Positions 11,395-20,580 of a stretch of DNA of 64,000 nucleotides are shown here, piece after piece. Each line of letters opens with the position of its first letter. Positions within the stretch are counted from its first letter, which is position 1. Position numbers and translations under genes: made by a program. The DNA comes from Isoetes taiwanensis (Eukaryota > Streptophyta > Lycopodiopsida > Isoetales > Isoetaceae), in assembly GCA_021234155.1 (NCBI GenBank), contig JAJEKV010000003.1, positions 19,142,386 to 19,206,385 on the forward strand, in the 5' to 3' direction. The notes below the pieces were generated by a model. That model was not told the DNA's origin. It did not search any database and saw only the letters and a program-made list of their open reading frames with translations.

Positions 11395-11456
11395 CCCATC
11401 CTAGGAATGCCACGGTTCTATTGTGACAGCAATAGAACCGACATTCCTTGGATGGG
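11395..11456. repeat. Long imperfect palindrome
   Basis: The arms of about 28 bp start CCCATCCTAGGAATG and end CATTCCTTGGATGGGG, enclosing GGTTCTATTG-TGACAG-CAATAGAACC. Only the inner part is present at the left end of the insertion, which suggests a junction between two inverted element ends or a foldback structure. Confidence 0.75.
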
Positions 11457-11729
11457 GACGTTCTCCTTCACGTCTTCTATTTATTCAACCTCTTGTCTCA
11501 TTTCTAGTCATCGGCGTTCTCTTGAGCTCCCTTTCCTGTTCTCTCTTCTTTGGCTCCTCAAGTTCCCCCCCCGCCCCTCCCTCTTGGTCGATTTTGGTCG
11601 GTTGGTCATCTTTATTTTCTATCTATTTTTCTATATTTTCTGGGTCGCTCGCAGCTTCTGACATCCTACATGTGTCTTTTCTATATTCTTTATAAGTGTA
11701 GATGTGTTTATGTTTCATTTCTTTTTTCG

Positions 11730-12055
11730 GCGTGGCGCTGTAGCCTCCGAAGCAGACTTATTATTCTTTCTTGGGGGCACGGTAGCCTCCGAGTATTTTA
11801 TTTATTCATGTTTTCTCTCGGTGTGGCATTATAGCCTTTGTGTGGCATAATATTTATTATCCATGTTTTCTCTCGGCGTGGCGCTGTTGCCTCCGAGATC
11901 ATATTTATTGTTTTCTCTCGGCGTGGCGCTGTAGCCTCAGAGGTGACACTAATCGATTGTTTTTTTTTCCCCGCGATGATCATTCAGCGCCGACGGTTCC
12001 CGATTGGTGAATTTGTTGTTTCTTTCTCGGCGTGGCCCTGGAGCCTCCGAGTCTT
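11730..12055 (+). repeat. Dispersed CGGCGTGGCGCTGTAGCCTCCGAG-type repeats
   Basis: Six diverged copies of a ~24-bp motif lie at about 11730, 11776, 11819, 11874, 11922 and 12031. Each is preceded by TTTCTCTCGG or similar and is itself roughly palindromic (CTCGG ... CCGAG). Spacing is irregular (40-110 bp). Confidence 0.65.
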
Positions 12056-12412
12056 CTTGCCTATGGCATCTAACTCATTGACGGGTTATTTTTCTTTCAG
12101 CCTTGATTCTGCAGGTTTGTTTAAGGTCTTGTGGTTGCCATAGTGCGTGGGGTCGTGCTTCAACTATTTGCTTGGGTTTCCTCAAAATCTAAGAAGGCGT
12201 GGTTCTTCTTCCCGATGAGGAGCAGTCACCAAGTCTTCTCACCTTTGCATCGACCAAGTGGCGGATAAAACCATCTTTTTCTTCAGTTTCATCATGCTCT
12301 CGATGATTGTCTAGTTTCGGAGCATTTAAAGTTCACATTTCAAATTTATCTACCCCTAGTGAGGGATCCATTTGTACTCAATGTTTTACAAAGCTCAATG
12401 AGAACACCACTT

Positions 12413-12731
12413 CATAATGGCCATATCTCGTTTTGAATGCAATCTTATGGATGTCCTCTTCCTTGATTCTGATCTGGTGGTAGCCTGACCTCAAGTCTAT
12501 CTTGGAGAAGATATTTGCTTCTTGCAGTTGATCCATCAAATCATCTGATCAAGGTAGCGCATACTTGTTCTTGATGGTGTGCTTGTTCAATTGACGATAG
12601 TCAATGCACATTCTAAGACTTCCATCCTTCTTCTTGACAAAAAGTATTGGCGCTCCAAATGGAGAGACACTAGGTCTTATAAACAACTCCTGCAGTTGCT
12701 TCTTCAATTCCATCAACTTTTGAGGTGACAT
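12413..12731 (-). pseudogene. E1 reverse transcriptase N-terminal part
   Basis: The minus strand encodes the [20 protein letters not shown] region and [19 protein letters not shown], the first RT blocks of gypsy elements. It then continues towards the [15 protein letters not shown]-like region and stops at the T-rich insertion. Downstream RT sequence resumes at 6146. One in-frame problem lies near 12540. Confidence 0.85.
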
Positions 12732-13518
12732 CCTGTAGGATGCTCTACTTGTTGGCTTCCTGGCTCAAGTGCTATTTCACACTCGACTCCTCTGTAAGGT
12801 GGGAGTTGCTTAATCTCATCTGGGAACAAATCATGGAATTCCTTCACCAACTTGGCTATAGGCGTTGGCAGCTTGCTCAATGCTTTGGCCTCCTTGTCTT
12901 CCTCTGCTTCTGGCTCGTCAACTTCGAGCTTAAAGACATAGGCCACTTGCTCCTTCTTTATGCATCTAAGTAACTTCTTACTAGACATGCATTGCATAAA
13001 TGGGTTGACTTCTTTACCTGTTATCTCAATGATCTTGCTATCTGGCGTCGTTAAGGTTACTTTTCGCTTCTCGCAATCAACCACAGCTCCGGTCGGGCCA
13101 AGGTATTCCATGCCTATGATCAAGTCGTACTTGCCGATGTTCATCACTTCCGCTCCCATTCCAACATTGATACCTGACAAGTCTATGTTGAAGTTGATCC
13201 TTTTTCCACTGTGTGTCGGATTGCCCCACTTGCCAACACAATCGGTCTAGGCTAGGGCTTCAGCTTCAACATCTCTACCATCATTGGCGAATCAAAATTA
13301 TGGGTGCTCCCTGTGTCTATCAACACTATGAAGGACTTGGCTCTGACTTTCCCAATCGTCGAGATGACCTGGTATTGACTCTCAGCATTCTCGGAGTCAA
13401 TAGCAGCAAAGATGTGGCACTCACCCCGGATGTAGTCGCAAGCATCTTCTTCGTCGATCTCCGGGGTGTCTCCCATCCTCCTAGCTCTGGTAATGCCGCA
13501 TTCATCACAAATGGGCAT
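12713..13518 (-). pseudogene. E1 aspartic protease and protease-RT linker
   Basis: The 13252-13518 segment contains the retropepsin active site IDTGSTHNF, with the catalytic Asp-Thr-Gly intact. The 12713-13180 frame continues with the NIGKYDLIIGMEYLG flap-side region and the acidic linker (EFHDLFPDEIKQLPPYRGVECEI) that precedes RT. A frameshift separates the frames. Same organisation in E2, where the active site is lost. Confidence 0.85.
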
Positions 13519-14758
13519 TTATGTGTCCGATGTTCTAGCTGGAAGCACCTGAGCACAACTGCTTTTCAATACATTCTTGCCTCTTCTCTTTGGGAATGGA
13601 CTGTAAGAACTGCTTGCTTTGGAGTAGTTTGAACCACCCGCTTGCTCTTTGTCCCTGAAGCTGACCTGCTTCTTGTCCTACTTGCCAAAATTTGCATTCC
13701 CTTGATTTCCATTGTTTGCATTGTGCTGAGGTCTAACAGCTGCTGGGTTTGTTGTTCTTGGGTTGTAGCTTCCCATAGCCCTCCCCTTGTCCTGATAGTA
13801 TTGTTGCTTCTGTCCACTACCTTAAGGGCCTGTTCCTTGTAAGCTCATTGTTTTAGACTCTGCTTCTGACACTGTTCTGGGATTTATTGCTCTCACCAGC
13901 TTCCTGATCTCCTCGTTCAAGCCTTCGATGTACCCCTCTACTGCGTGTCTTTCACTCAACTTTGGCACATAGAGCCTCAGTCTCATGAACTCTTCGGTGT
14001 ATTTTGGGACTGTCTTATTGCCCTGCTCTAAGCTGTAGAACTGTTGCATCATATAGCACTTGTGTTCCCTCGGCACGTAATGACGCTTAAATGCCTTGGA
14101 GAACTTCTTGAATCTGCAGCTATCTCTGCTTAACCCATGGGCTTTGGCATAGTCTTTCCACCAAATTCTAGCTACTCCCTTGAGGTTAGCTGTTGCTATC
14201 CTGCCCTTATCCTTATCTTTCATGCTATAAGCATTCCCGTACTCCCTCATTTCATCCAACCAAGCCTCGGCTTTCATTCCAGACTTGTTGTCTCCTGAGA
14301 ACTGTTCCAACTTCCTAGCTTTGCACACGTTGCTCAGTGCGGAGTCGACTTTCTTTTGGTAGTCCGCGTCAATTCTGCCCCTATCACAGTTAGGATCCTT
14401 CCGGCGGTCCTGCTCCTCAGATTCAGAGTCGGAGTCGAAACTAGAGTTGGAGGAATCCGTGCTAGGTGATCTCCTTCTCCAGTTTCTCTTCTTTGCTTTG
14501 TCTGTTCTGTCAGCCGGTGTTCGAGATAGTTGGATATTCTGGTCTGGTTCGATTGCTATCCCCCCTGCCAGCAGAGCTCTTATTCCGTGGATATCCGATC
14601 TTATTTGCGATATCTCCTCTTGTAGGGTTGGCGCCTCGAACTCTTGGAACAGGTTCCTCGGTTGAAACTGCCTTGGGGCTGTGCTCTTCCTGGGGTTGCC
14701 GATCTTGTTCTACATTCTTGGGTGCTCTAGCTGCATACACATTAGATTGCACTGCCAT
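13519..14758 (-). pseudogene. E1 gag
   Basis: ATG at 14758 starts MAVQSNVYAARAPKN. After frameshifts the capsid-like retrotransposon gag domain follows at 14328-13822 (GVARIWWKDYAK, FKRHYVPREHK, YVPKLSERHAVEGYIEGLN). The tail at 13817-13519 is basic, with one degenerate zinc knuckle (CFQLEHRTHKCP). Gag would form the virus-like particle. The region is broken into at least three frames. Confidence 0.8.
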
Positions 14759-14904
14759 GGTTAGCTTTTGTTTGTTATTGCATTGGTTTGTTTGATGATA
14801 TAGTTGTGGAGACAAGGTATATCAAAGAACACACATAATGCTATAACTTATGTTCATAAGGTGCAATATTTTTACAATCGATAATAGAGAGAAAAAAATT
14901 TAAT
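14759..14904 (-). other. Spacer between E1 ORF4 and gag
   Basis: A 146-bp AT-rich spacer. No primer-binding site or LTR end lies here, although a standard gypsy element would have its 5' leader at this place. This supports ORF2-4 being part of the same element upstream of gag. Confidence 0.5.
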
Positions 14905-16041
14905 CTATTCCTGGAATCTTCTATATGCCGGGTTGTCTTCCAAGAACTTCTTCATTTGGGCTGTGCCAACTGTTCGCTCCAAGTTTCTAAGAATGTTGGT
15001 GGTCGTACCACCTTGGAGTGCCGTCACCAGGTCTTCGATCCTTCTATCTGACGTGTAGGCTATAGTGACGGCCAACCTGCCATGTCGTCTGTACGGGACT
15101 GCGAAGTCGAAGATGCTCAAAGCTATTGTCCTCTTGACCAAGATGACATGGTCAATGTTTGGAGGCATCCGAGCATGCCTTCCAAATCCTGAGCAGGCAA
15201 CCAGCATGAAAACTCCTTCTTCTCCCCGTGGGCTAAACTGGCGGTGTACGATCGCTATCCTTCCGTCGGTGGGGAGTGGCAGGTAAAATCTGAGGGCTTT
15301 GTCGTGTCCTCCCTCCGTTGTTTCTTCTTTGGTTCTGATTCCAGCCCTGTGTCTTTCAGAGTATTCATCTATCGGTACTGTTATCATTTCTCCGTCGTCG
15401 CCGAACATGGACTTGGAAGAGATCAAGTTGATGCCGTCTCTTTCTAATCCGACTGGCGCTACTGCAGAGGTGCTGGGCAGGAGTGCACTTATTGTTTTTT
15501 CTCTGATGCCCATCCGCTCTTGGAGTACTATAAATTCCTCCTCCGAGGGTAGCTCCTGTTGCATCATCATCTGTCGGATGCTGGTGTAAGCTTCGATGTC
15601 CGATGATGACTGGCCAGAGTACATGTGGGCCTCCCTGATGCTGATGGGAAAGTCTTGAGTCTCCCGGTCGATGAAGTCATCGAGGTCGGGCTACTGGCAT
15701 AGAAGGTGGAGGAGTTCGTCCACCCTGTAACCTCTGTCTCTGCGCTCCGGAAGGTTCTTTATATCATGGAGCGTCAGGTACTCCTCTTCTTGGATAATAA
15801 CCGGGGTTAGACTGGTGATACCTAACCCAAGTGGAGGAGCTGTCCTTGTTACTCTCAATCCTTCTTCGAAGCTTGGAAGATCTTCTGCTTGCTGCCTTTC
15901 TTGTATGGGGTCGACTTCGATGATGTCTTCCACGTCGTAACCATGTCCTTCCTCTGCCTCTTCCTCCCGTTCTGACTCTTCATACTCCAGGAGCATTTGC
16001 TCTTCTGCTCCTGCTTCTGTGGCTGTGGGTTCAATCTCCAA
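14905..16041 (-). pseudogene. E1 ORF3/ORF4: unrecognised acidic protein
   Basis: Two open stretches (16041-15691 and 15624-14905) share one frame and are separated only by one TAG after LLHLLCQ and 22 further open codons. The N-terminal third is very acidic (EYEESEREEEAEEGHGYD). The C-terminal part has predicted beta-strand character (KALRFYLPLPTDGRIAIVHR, DHVILVKRTIALSIFDFAVP) and ends KKFLEDNPAYRRFQE. I recognise no family. A link to ORF2 upstream needs one frame change; I found no convincing intron. Its position between leader and gag suggests an accessory retroelement protein. Confidence 0.5.
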
Positions 16042-16129
16042 AGGCTGAACGGAGGGTTACCCTATCTGGGTTTGGGCTCTTTGGGACAAGAAGATAGCTA
16101 CAGCTACAGTATAGGAGAAATACCTCTTC

Positions 16130-16441
16130 CTACTTATGGACATAGTCATGTAATTTGGCATGAGCAGCTTTATTTTCTAGATACTTGTCTATGTTTGGGA
16201 TATCATTCAGAGCTGCACGGAGGGTTATTCTAGGTGCAAAATAGCCTATGCATGGGGGGAGTTCTACTAGAGAAAGTCCTATCTTGGCATGGAACTCAGT
16301 CATGATCTCTTGGTAAAAGGGTGTGGCATTTACGGTGGCATCCACATCGATCTTTTGGAAAATAGAGAAGATCGAGTTGATGTCAGCCTCAGCCACATGA
16401 GCAGTGGCATTGTACCATCGTCTAAATACAGAGGTGGCCAT
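16130..16441 (-). CDS. E1 ORF2: unrecognised protein
   Basis: The start MATSVFRRWYNATA at 16441 was chosen because it is the first ATG after a TATA box (16551-16560) and a leader carrying the same paired hairpins as ORF1. The 103 residues look helical and amphipathic (EADINSIFSIFQKIDVDATV, PFYQEIMTEFHAKIGLSL, NIDKYLENKAAHAKLHDYV). It ends at 16130; ORF3 starts 90 bp later in another frame, so both could be one broken protein. Function unknown. Confidence 0.5.
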   Translation of the reverse strand: MATSVFRRWYNATAHVAEADINSIFSIFQKIDVDATVNATPFYQEIMTEFHAKIGLSLVELPPCIGYFAPRITLRAALNDIPNIDKYLENKAAHAKLHDYVHK

Positions 16442-16550
16442 GATGCTGATGCTGATGGGGTTATCAAACAGATCTAAAAGCACCTTTGGGAGCTAAAAAA
16501 TCGTCTTGGAGTGAGGAATGATAAAGTAGGATGCAAATGAGGGTTGTGGT

Positions 16551-16562
16551 CATATTTATAGG
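16551..16562 (-). promoter_or_regulatory. TATA box before E1 ORF2
   Basis: The minus strand reads GGCCTATAAATATG (part), about 115 bp upstream of the ORF2 ATG. The E1 ORF1 leader has the related GGCCTATAGATA at 24663 at the same distance from its ATG. Confidence 0.6.
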
Positions 16563-16735
16563 CCAAACCCTAATCTGAGAAATTTTTAGGGTTTGGGAAT
16601 ATCTATCATTTCAAGGTCTTGCTATGCAATTGATAGGTAATCCAGGTTAAAGGTACATCCTAATGATCCTATTGCAACAAATTTTATCTTACTTGGAGGT
16701 AGTTGGGATGAATTTGGGCCATTTTACTCTGACCA

Positions 16736-16798
16736 CTCACACAGTGCACGAGAGACATTTTCAAAACTTTTGGAAATGGTCCTGGCACACTCTGTGAG
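16736..16798. repeat. Leader hairpin B1
   Basis: The arms CTCACACAGTGCA (16736) and GCACACTCTGTGAG (16785) are imperfect complements. On the minus strand this resembles hairpin C1 of the ORF1 leader, including CGTGCACTGTGTGAGTGG. Confidence 0.7.
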
Positions 16799-16939
16799 GG
16801 GTGGGCTCCTGTTTGGGTCCTAGATGGCTCTAAAATTACAATCTAAGGACAGAATCCTACTTATCTCGCCGAGTTAAGGTGGACTATGCTCTTACTTTCT
16901 ATATTTGGACAAGTCTAGACATAGATCAGTGGCCAAACA

Positions 16940-16985
16940 CTCATACAGTGCGCGAGAGGCATTCTCTCCTGGCGCACTCTGTGAG
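16940..16985. repeat. Leader hairpin B2
   Basis: The arms CTCATACAGTGCGC (16940-16953) and GCGCACTCTGTGAG (16972-16985) give the second hairpin of the pair, about 200 bp from B1. The stretch 16986-17387 to its right shows nothing else recognisable. Confidence 0.7.
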
Positions 16986-17387
16986 GGGTGGGGCCCAAAA
17001 CAGTGACATTTTGTCCAAATTAACTAATTCCAAATGCAAATGCCATTATTACAACCTTATTAATTACAATCTTGCACTTCACAACTTGATCAAAACACTC
17101 TTTACATTTACAACACAATTACATCATGTTAGCAATCTTCCTTCTTTATGAACCTAGCTAACTTCATGTCTCTAGGCATACATGTGACTCTCTTCACATG
17201 GAGAGCACATGCTAGGGAATCTTTGAAGTGCTGCCTCTTGCAATGCAAGTACTATGTCATCTGTTACTCGCTTGGTCTTGTCAAGTTCCTGCAGGATTTC
17301 ATGGATTAATCTTGCGAAGGCAGCCCTTGGAATTAGTAATCCATAGCTCCTCTGAAAATGTCGAATCTCCCGAACCGCTCTTGCAAA

Positions 17388-17526
17388 CTAGGAGTCCGCC
17401 TTTCTCTTTATTGGTTTCTTAGATGGTACGGCTCTCTCCGAGGGCGGCTTCAAGGTATTCTTCTTGGTTGGCCTTCCTCCCTCCACATAGGTTACCTTAT
17501 TTGCCTCATAGTATTTTGGGTACTCC
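17388..17526 (-). pseudogene. E1 ORF1 C-terminal tail (displaced by the inversion)
   Basis: The minus strand reads PKYYEANKVTYVEGGRP, then a Lys-rich tail (SKKPIKRKADS) and a TAG at 17390-17388. It is in frame with the end of the 28541-29007 segment across the GGAGTA microhomology, so it is the last part of ORF1, separated by the inversion. The basic KPIKRK stretch could be a nuclear localisation signal. Confidence 0.6.
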
Positions 17527-18345
17527 TCGACCTGCTACAGCATATAAGATCTCCTCTAAAAAAGGCAAAGGGTAGCAATCCTTGATGGTGACTTTGTTGA
17601 GATCTCGATAGTCAATGCAAATTCTTAAAGCACCACTTTTTTTTTCCACAGGAACAATGCAAGATACCCATTCTGGATTAATAATTTCAATAATAACACC
17701 TGCATCTAACATCTTATCCAATTCATCTTTGATTAGTCCCATCAGTGAAGCATTAATTCTTCTTAATTTTTGAAAGACAGGTTTACAACCTTCCTTGATC
17801 TTAATTTCAAATTGGCATACCTCAGTTTTGATACCTGATAGCTCTGAATAATCCCAAGCAAATACATCTTTTCTTTCTTCAAAAAACATTTGTATGCTCT
17901 CTTTGTTTTGATATTCAATCAAATCTCCAACAAACAGGGTTCTACTAATCTTACCATTTTTTGTGATTACAATCTCTTCAGTATCTTTTTTCTCTGATGC
18001 ATCAATGGTCAAAATAGGACAGAGTGCTTTTACTTTATTGTCATCAAGGTCATCTTCAGGAATAGCTCCCTCAGTTAAATGTGACATGAGGGTCTCCCTA
18101 CACAAGGCATCAGCTTCAAAAAAAATTTCTCTTGGAATATGAGTGATCTTCCATGAAGCAAAACTTGAGAGTACTCCCATTGCCTGATTCTTCAAGAGCT
18201 CCATATCTGCATTCGTTTTTTGATAATCTCCTGAAACTTGTCTGCAGATTAATTGTGAATCACCATAAATGTGGATATTGGCAATATCCATAGCTTTGGC
18301 TTCCTGAAGACCTGCAATCAAAGCTTTATATTCTGCTACATTAGA
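17521..18345 (-). pseudogene. T1 archaeal-type RNase H (C-terminal part) and RT N-terminal half
   Basis: The frame starts with SNVAEYKALIAGL (catalytic Glu), then IYGDSQLICRQ and EIFFEADALCR (catalytic Asps) of the archaeal/plant RNase H fold. After ~80 residues of linker (FAWDYSELSGI) it enters RT with WVSCIVPVEKKSGALRICID and YPLPFLEEILYAVAG. Coding ends at the inversion breakpoint; the RT palm with YLDD is at 29002. This RNase H lies before RT, separate from the usual RNase H after RT at 29661. Confidence 0.85.
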
Positions 18346-19418
18346 TTGACTTGAGGGAAGATTCTTCCTACTTTAGCTAAGAGTTTGTGAGAAGAGTCTT
18401 TCAAAATAGCAGCAGATGATGCAACATTTAGTTTTTTAGAAATACCTCCATCAAACCATAAGAACCCTGTTGGTCCTTGTCTGCTGGGAAGTGCACATTC
18501 CATAATAAGAGGAACCATTTCATATTTTCTTGGTCTTGTATTTTTTATCCTGTAGGATCCCAAAGGCTCTTCAATTAGCATTTCCTTAATAAAGTTTACC
18601 TCTTCTTTGGAGTCATATGAGCCATCTTGGTTGTAAATTGTAGCAGTTTGAGAGCCATTGGAGATGGTACATCTCCCTTGAGACCAGACTGGCCTAGCAT
18701 CCACAGTGGCTAACCATCTTCTCCCTAAAAGTAGGTCATAAATGTCAGATTCATCTCCTATATCCTCAAAAGCCACTACAATAAAGTTAGCAGCTACAGT
18801 TATGCCTTCTGTATTAACAGGCACTTTAGTCACCACACCAATAGGAGTAATCTTAGCATTATAAAAAGATCTTAATAATATAGAAGCTTTCTTGTCCACC
18901 TCGAAACCACACTTCTTCATAATGTGATATGGCATGATGTTTAGGGGGGATCCCCCATCAAGTAACACATTTGAAAAGGTATAACCCCCTAAAGCAGCTG
19001 AACGTGTAAATGCCCCAGGGTCTTCTTCATTCTGCGCTAGAACAAGATTAGTGGCATCAGTGAAATTTACACAAGCATTGAATTGCTCACCACCAGTTTG
19101 CTGGAGTACTCTTTTTCTATAGCTGGGTGCAATCTTTAGCAAGGTGAAGAGATCCACACTTACTTTGGAATTTTTGAGTAAAACATCAACTTCATCAAGG
19201 TCTTGGTCTTTCTTACCATATTTTTGCTGTGGAGGTGGAGCTATCATTTGAGCAGGTGATTCCATTATAAGTGGTGAAGACCTGGCAGTGGGATGTCTAC
19301 TTGATTCAGCATGTACATTGGCTTCATTCATTCTTCTAGTTTGCACTACCATAACTTCTTCAGCTTTGGGAACTTCTGTAGCCTGAATAAACCTTATAGA
19401 AGTACTTGGTTCAGCCAA
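18336..19418 (-). pseudogene. T1 protease and start of archaeal-type RNase H
   Basis: A 360-codon stretch. The aspartic protease site is NVLLDGGSPLNIMP, with Asp-Gly-Gly in the catalytic position, followed by YDLLLGRRWLATV. The end carries GFLWFDGGISKK (first catalytic Asp of RNase H) and continues to KLLAKVGRIFPQ. There a frameshift leads into the next frame at 18345. The N-terminal ~100 residues are a linker from gag. Confidence 0.85.
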
Positions 19419-20004
19419 ATCTCACAGGAAGCTTAGGTTCTCGTCTCTTTTCTTGTTCCTGCTTAGCAAAGTATTCCTTAACAACACACCTAATATCAGT
19501 ATGACCAACTTCTTTACAGAAAGAACAAATAGGACATTCCTTTCCAAAGTGGCCTTTTCTATTGCATTTAGAACACACTTGCCAATAGCAAATTTCTGAT
19601 GGATGAGTATTCCTATTGCAATGAATACATTCAGGGTAAGTTTTACCTGTTCTTGCAGCCTTGAGTTCAACCAATTGTTTGGTTAGTTCTGCTAAAGCTT
19701 CAGTAACCTTAGATAGGTCTGACGTGACCTCTGCAACTTGAGAATTAGCTTCCTCCTCTTTAGATTTTTTCTTTTCTTTCTGTATGGCATAAACTGGAAT
19801 GGAAGGGTGATGATCATAATGTGCATCAGTAGCATTAGGGTAAAAAGGATCATGGCTGTGGTGAGAAACATGGTGCTTGTCAGGCAAAGTAGAGAGCATC
19901 TGAGTCAGGTCAGTGGTTTTGGCAAAAACTTTGTATATAGAATCAAATCCTTCAGCAGCTTGGATCTTGAGCAACTTCCTTTGGATATCTGGTCTTCTTT
20001 CCAA
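19411..20004 (-). pseudogene. T1 gag C-terminal part with zinc knuckles
   Basis: It contains a coiled-coil-like TEALAELTKQLVELKAA segment. After CIHCNRNTHPSEIC follow two adjacent knuckle-like motifs, CSKCNRKGHFGKEC and CSFCKEVGHTDIRC, as in the nucleocapsid part of Tat gag. It overlaps the protease frame by 8 bp. Confidence 0.85.
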
Positions 20005-20058
20005 ACCATTGATGAAAGCAGTAACTAAAAAAAGGGTTGGGATTGTGACTTGTGCTCT

Positions 20059-20580
20059 TTAGCACCTGCTCATAAATGTGCTAAACCTTTCTTTGTACTG
20101 ATTCACACTTTCTCCTGCATGTATAGAAAAACTTTGCAACTCATTAACCAAATCTTTTGGAGCAGCTAACTTACCAAACCTATCCAGGAACTTCTTGACG
20201 AGTTCATCCCATGAGGTGGTACCCATTAACTTCTCATAAGTTAACCAAGCACCAGCTTCACTCTCTTCTTTGAAACATTTTTCAAACTCTGAAAGCTTGC
20301 ACCCTTTCTTGAAACCATAATCCCTGTAATAATCTTCAAATATTCTCAAAACGTTGTTAGCACTCATGCTGGAATCAAAAGTAGGCAAAGGAACAGGGAC
20401 ATTCAACTCGAATTGGTATGGCATGTTTTGAAGCAGGCTAGTTGAGAAACTTGAAGGCAATGGCCTTTCTCTGCAATGATCTGGTGCATCAACATCTTCT
20501 AATGGTTTTTGTTCTGCTGGAAATTTTTGCTTTGGAGCCATGAGTTCTGAAATCCAGGAATATCTTGGTAGAACCTCCAA
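20059..20580 (-). pseudogene. T1 gag N-terminal part (capsid region)
   Basis: The likely start is MAPKQKFPAEQKP at 20541, only ~40 bp after the LTR end at 20583, so there is almost no leader and the R/U5 part of the LTR must serve as 5' UTR. Retrotransposon gag motifs: GAWLTYEKLMGTTSWDELVK and FLDRFGKLAAPKDLVNEL, FSIHAGESVNQYKERF. A frameshift at about 20050 separates it from the zinc-knuckle part. Confidence 0.8.

Larger units (their letters stand above)
6147..12412. mobile_element. Unclassified 6.3-kb T-rich insertion in the E1 RT
   Basis: It splits the RT codons for the GHYE region. The flank TCATAATG occurs at both ends (6141-6148 and 12412-12419) and host sequence joins perfectly when the insert is removed. 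The ends are not TG/CA. A ~165-bp segment at the left end is repeated at 11408-11572. The interior is strongly T-rich on the plus strand with several diverged tandem duplications and no recognisable protein. The hydrophobic plus-strand ORFs reflect base composition. It may be a non-autonomous element or a captured intron-rich host fragment. Confidence 0.6.

Noticed and set aside
6147-12412. An LTR retrotransposon with 165-bp LTRs
   Set aside because: The second copy of the 165-bp segment is 1 kb inside the right end, the ends are not TG/CA, and there is no primer site next to the left copy.
14905-16441. Endogenous pararetrovirus or other viral movement/coat protein
   Set aside because: No movement, coat or RT motif of such viruses was found, and the unit lies between a gypsy leader and gag. 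Kept as unrecognised.
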